Below, piece after piece: positions 63,590 to 64,000 of a DNA stretch of 64,000 bases; position 1 is the stretch's first letter, and each line of letters opens with the position of its first letter. The notes under the pieces are model-generated. The model was not told the origin of the DNA and did no database searches. It saw only the letters and a list, made by a program, of their open reading frames with translations. The stretch covers positions 4,650,001-4,714,000 of the forward strand of contig NZ_AP021901.1 in assembly GCF_018325905.1 (NCBI RefSeq), read 5' to 3'. Position numbers and translations under genes: made by a program. This DNA comes from Pseudomonas sp. St316 (GTDB taxonomy: Bacteria; Pseudomonadota; Gammaproteobacteria; Pseudomonadales; Pseudomonadaceae).

Positions 63590-64000
63590 TGAACCGCCAG
63601 ATCACTGCCTCGACCTGCTGTTATTGCGGGGTCGGTTGCGGCGTCCTGATCGAGCATGACGGCGAGCGCATCCTCGGCGTCAGTGGCGATCCCGCCCATC
63701 CGGCCAACTTCGGCAAACTGTGCAGCAAGGGCTCCACGCTGCACCTGACCGGCGACCTCGCCGCGCGCGCCCTCTATCCAGAATTGCGCCTGGGCAAAGG
63801 CCTGGCCCGGGCACGCACAGACTGGAACAGCGCCCTGGATCACGCCGCCAGCGTCTTCGCCGAGACCATCGCCGAGCACGGCCCGGACAGCGTGGCGTTC
63901 TACATCTCCGGCCAATTGCTGACCGAGGACTACTACGCCTTCAACAAGCTCGCCCGGGCATTGGTGGGCACCAACAACATCGACAGCAATTCGCGGCTGT
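63589..64000 (+). CDS. nasC: Assimilatory nitrate reductase catalytic subunit (partial)
   Basis: The first 137 codons of a molybdopterin-bis-MGD nitrate reductase; the gene continues beyond the window. The N-terminal [4Fe-4S] cysteines are present in CCYCGVGCGVLIEHDG and LCSKGS (about residues 10-45), followed by the start of the Mo-cofactor domain (FYISGQLLTEDYYAFNKLAR; NNIDSNSRL). It is translationally coupled to nirD. Naming follows pseudomonad usage; other systems call it nasA. Confidence 0.93.
   Translation, partial: MNRQITASTCCYCGVGCGVLIEHDGERILGVSGDPAHPANFGKLCSKGSTLHLTGDLAARALYPELRLGKGLARARTDWNSALDHAASVFAETIAEHGPDSVAFYISGQLLTEDYYAFNKLARALVGTNNIDSNSRL

Overview
The window is chromosomal DNA from a fluorescent pseudomonad (Pseudomonas fluorescens complex; the gene content resembles the kilonensis/brassicacearum/ogarae branch, but the exact species is an inference). 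The basis is high-GC coding sequence, Pseudomonas-type gene neighbourhoods (GntR-smc-zipA-ligA, xdhABC-guaD, rmf-pyrD, nasST-nasA-kinase-nirBD-nasC) and many copies of the pseudomonad REP palindrome core GAGCGAGCTTGCTCGCGA.

Layout: (1) 1-1126, two small paralogous fibronectin-III-like genes of unknown function. (2) 1127-10207, housekeeping genes on the minus strand: a zinc metallopeptidase, ligA, zipA, smc and a GntR regulator. (3) 10590-19105, purine catabolism: xdhA-xdhB-xdhC-guaD, a second GntR regulator and a BenE-type transporter. (4) 19266-28426, yggL, dacB, a frameshifted CHASE/PAS/GGDEF diguanylate cyclase, rlmKL, rmf with a four-hairpin leader, and pyrD. (5) 28524-54780, an island of 29 minus-strand genes encoding an Inv/Mxi-Spa (Salmonella SPI-1 type) type III secretion system. 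Reading with transcription the order is invF-invG-invE-invA-invB-invC-spaM-spaN-spaO-spaP-spaQ-spaR-spaS, sicA-sipB-sipC-sipD-iacP, a frameshifted AT-rich probable effector, hilA-iagB, prgH-I-J-K, orgA-B-C, and a multi-membrane-segment protein that may be an effector. (6) 55026-64000, nitrate assimilation: nasS-nasT, the nasA transporter, a PP2C/kinase fusion, nirB, nirD and the start of nasC.

How the parts work: XdhAB with its chaperone XdhC oxidises hypoxanthine and xanthine, and GuaD feeds guanine into the same route. The T3SS encodes basal body, export gate, ATPase complex, needle, rod, translocators, their chaperone and two transcription factors of its own (InvF, HilA). No pilotin (InvH), HilC/HilD, SipA, SptP or SicP homologue was seen, so the effector set differs from Salmonella. 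The nitrate block shows two stacked controls at three transcripts: a sigma-54 promoter matching GG-N10-GC, then a leader with paired hexaloop hairpins (A at loop position 1, G at position 4) followed by an intrinsic terminator. That is the expected architecture for NasT (ANTAR) antitermination.

Strongest oddities: a single-base loss in a homopolymer separates the effector-like gene from a histidine-triad-like segment; a 183-bp tandem duplication carries the end of nasT plus a REP; spaO has an internal start with its own Shine-Dalgarno; and the nasST operon appears to carry its own NasT-responsive attenuator. No tRNA, rRNA, CRISPR array, transposase or integrase was found.
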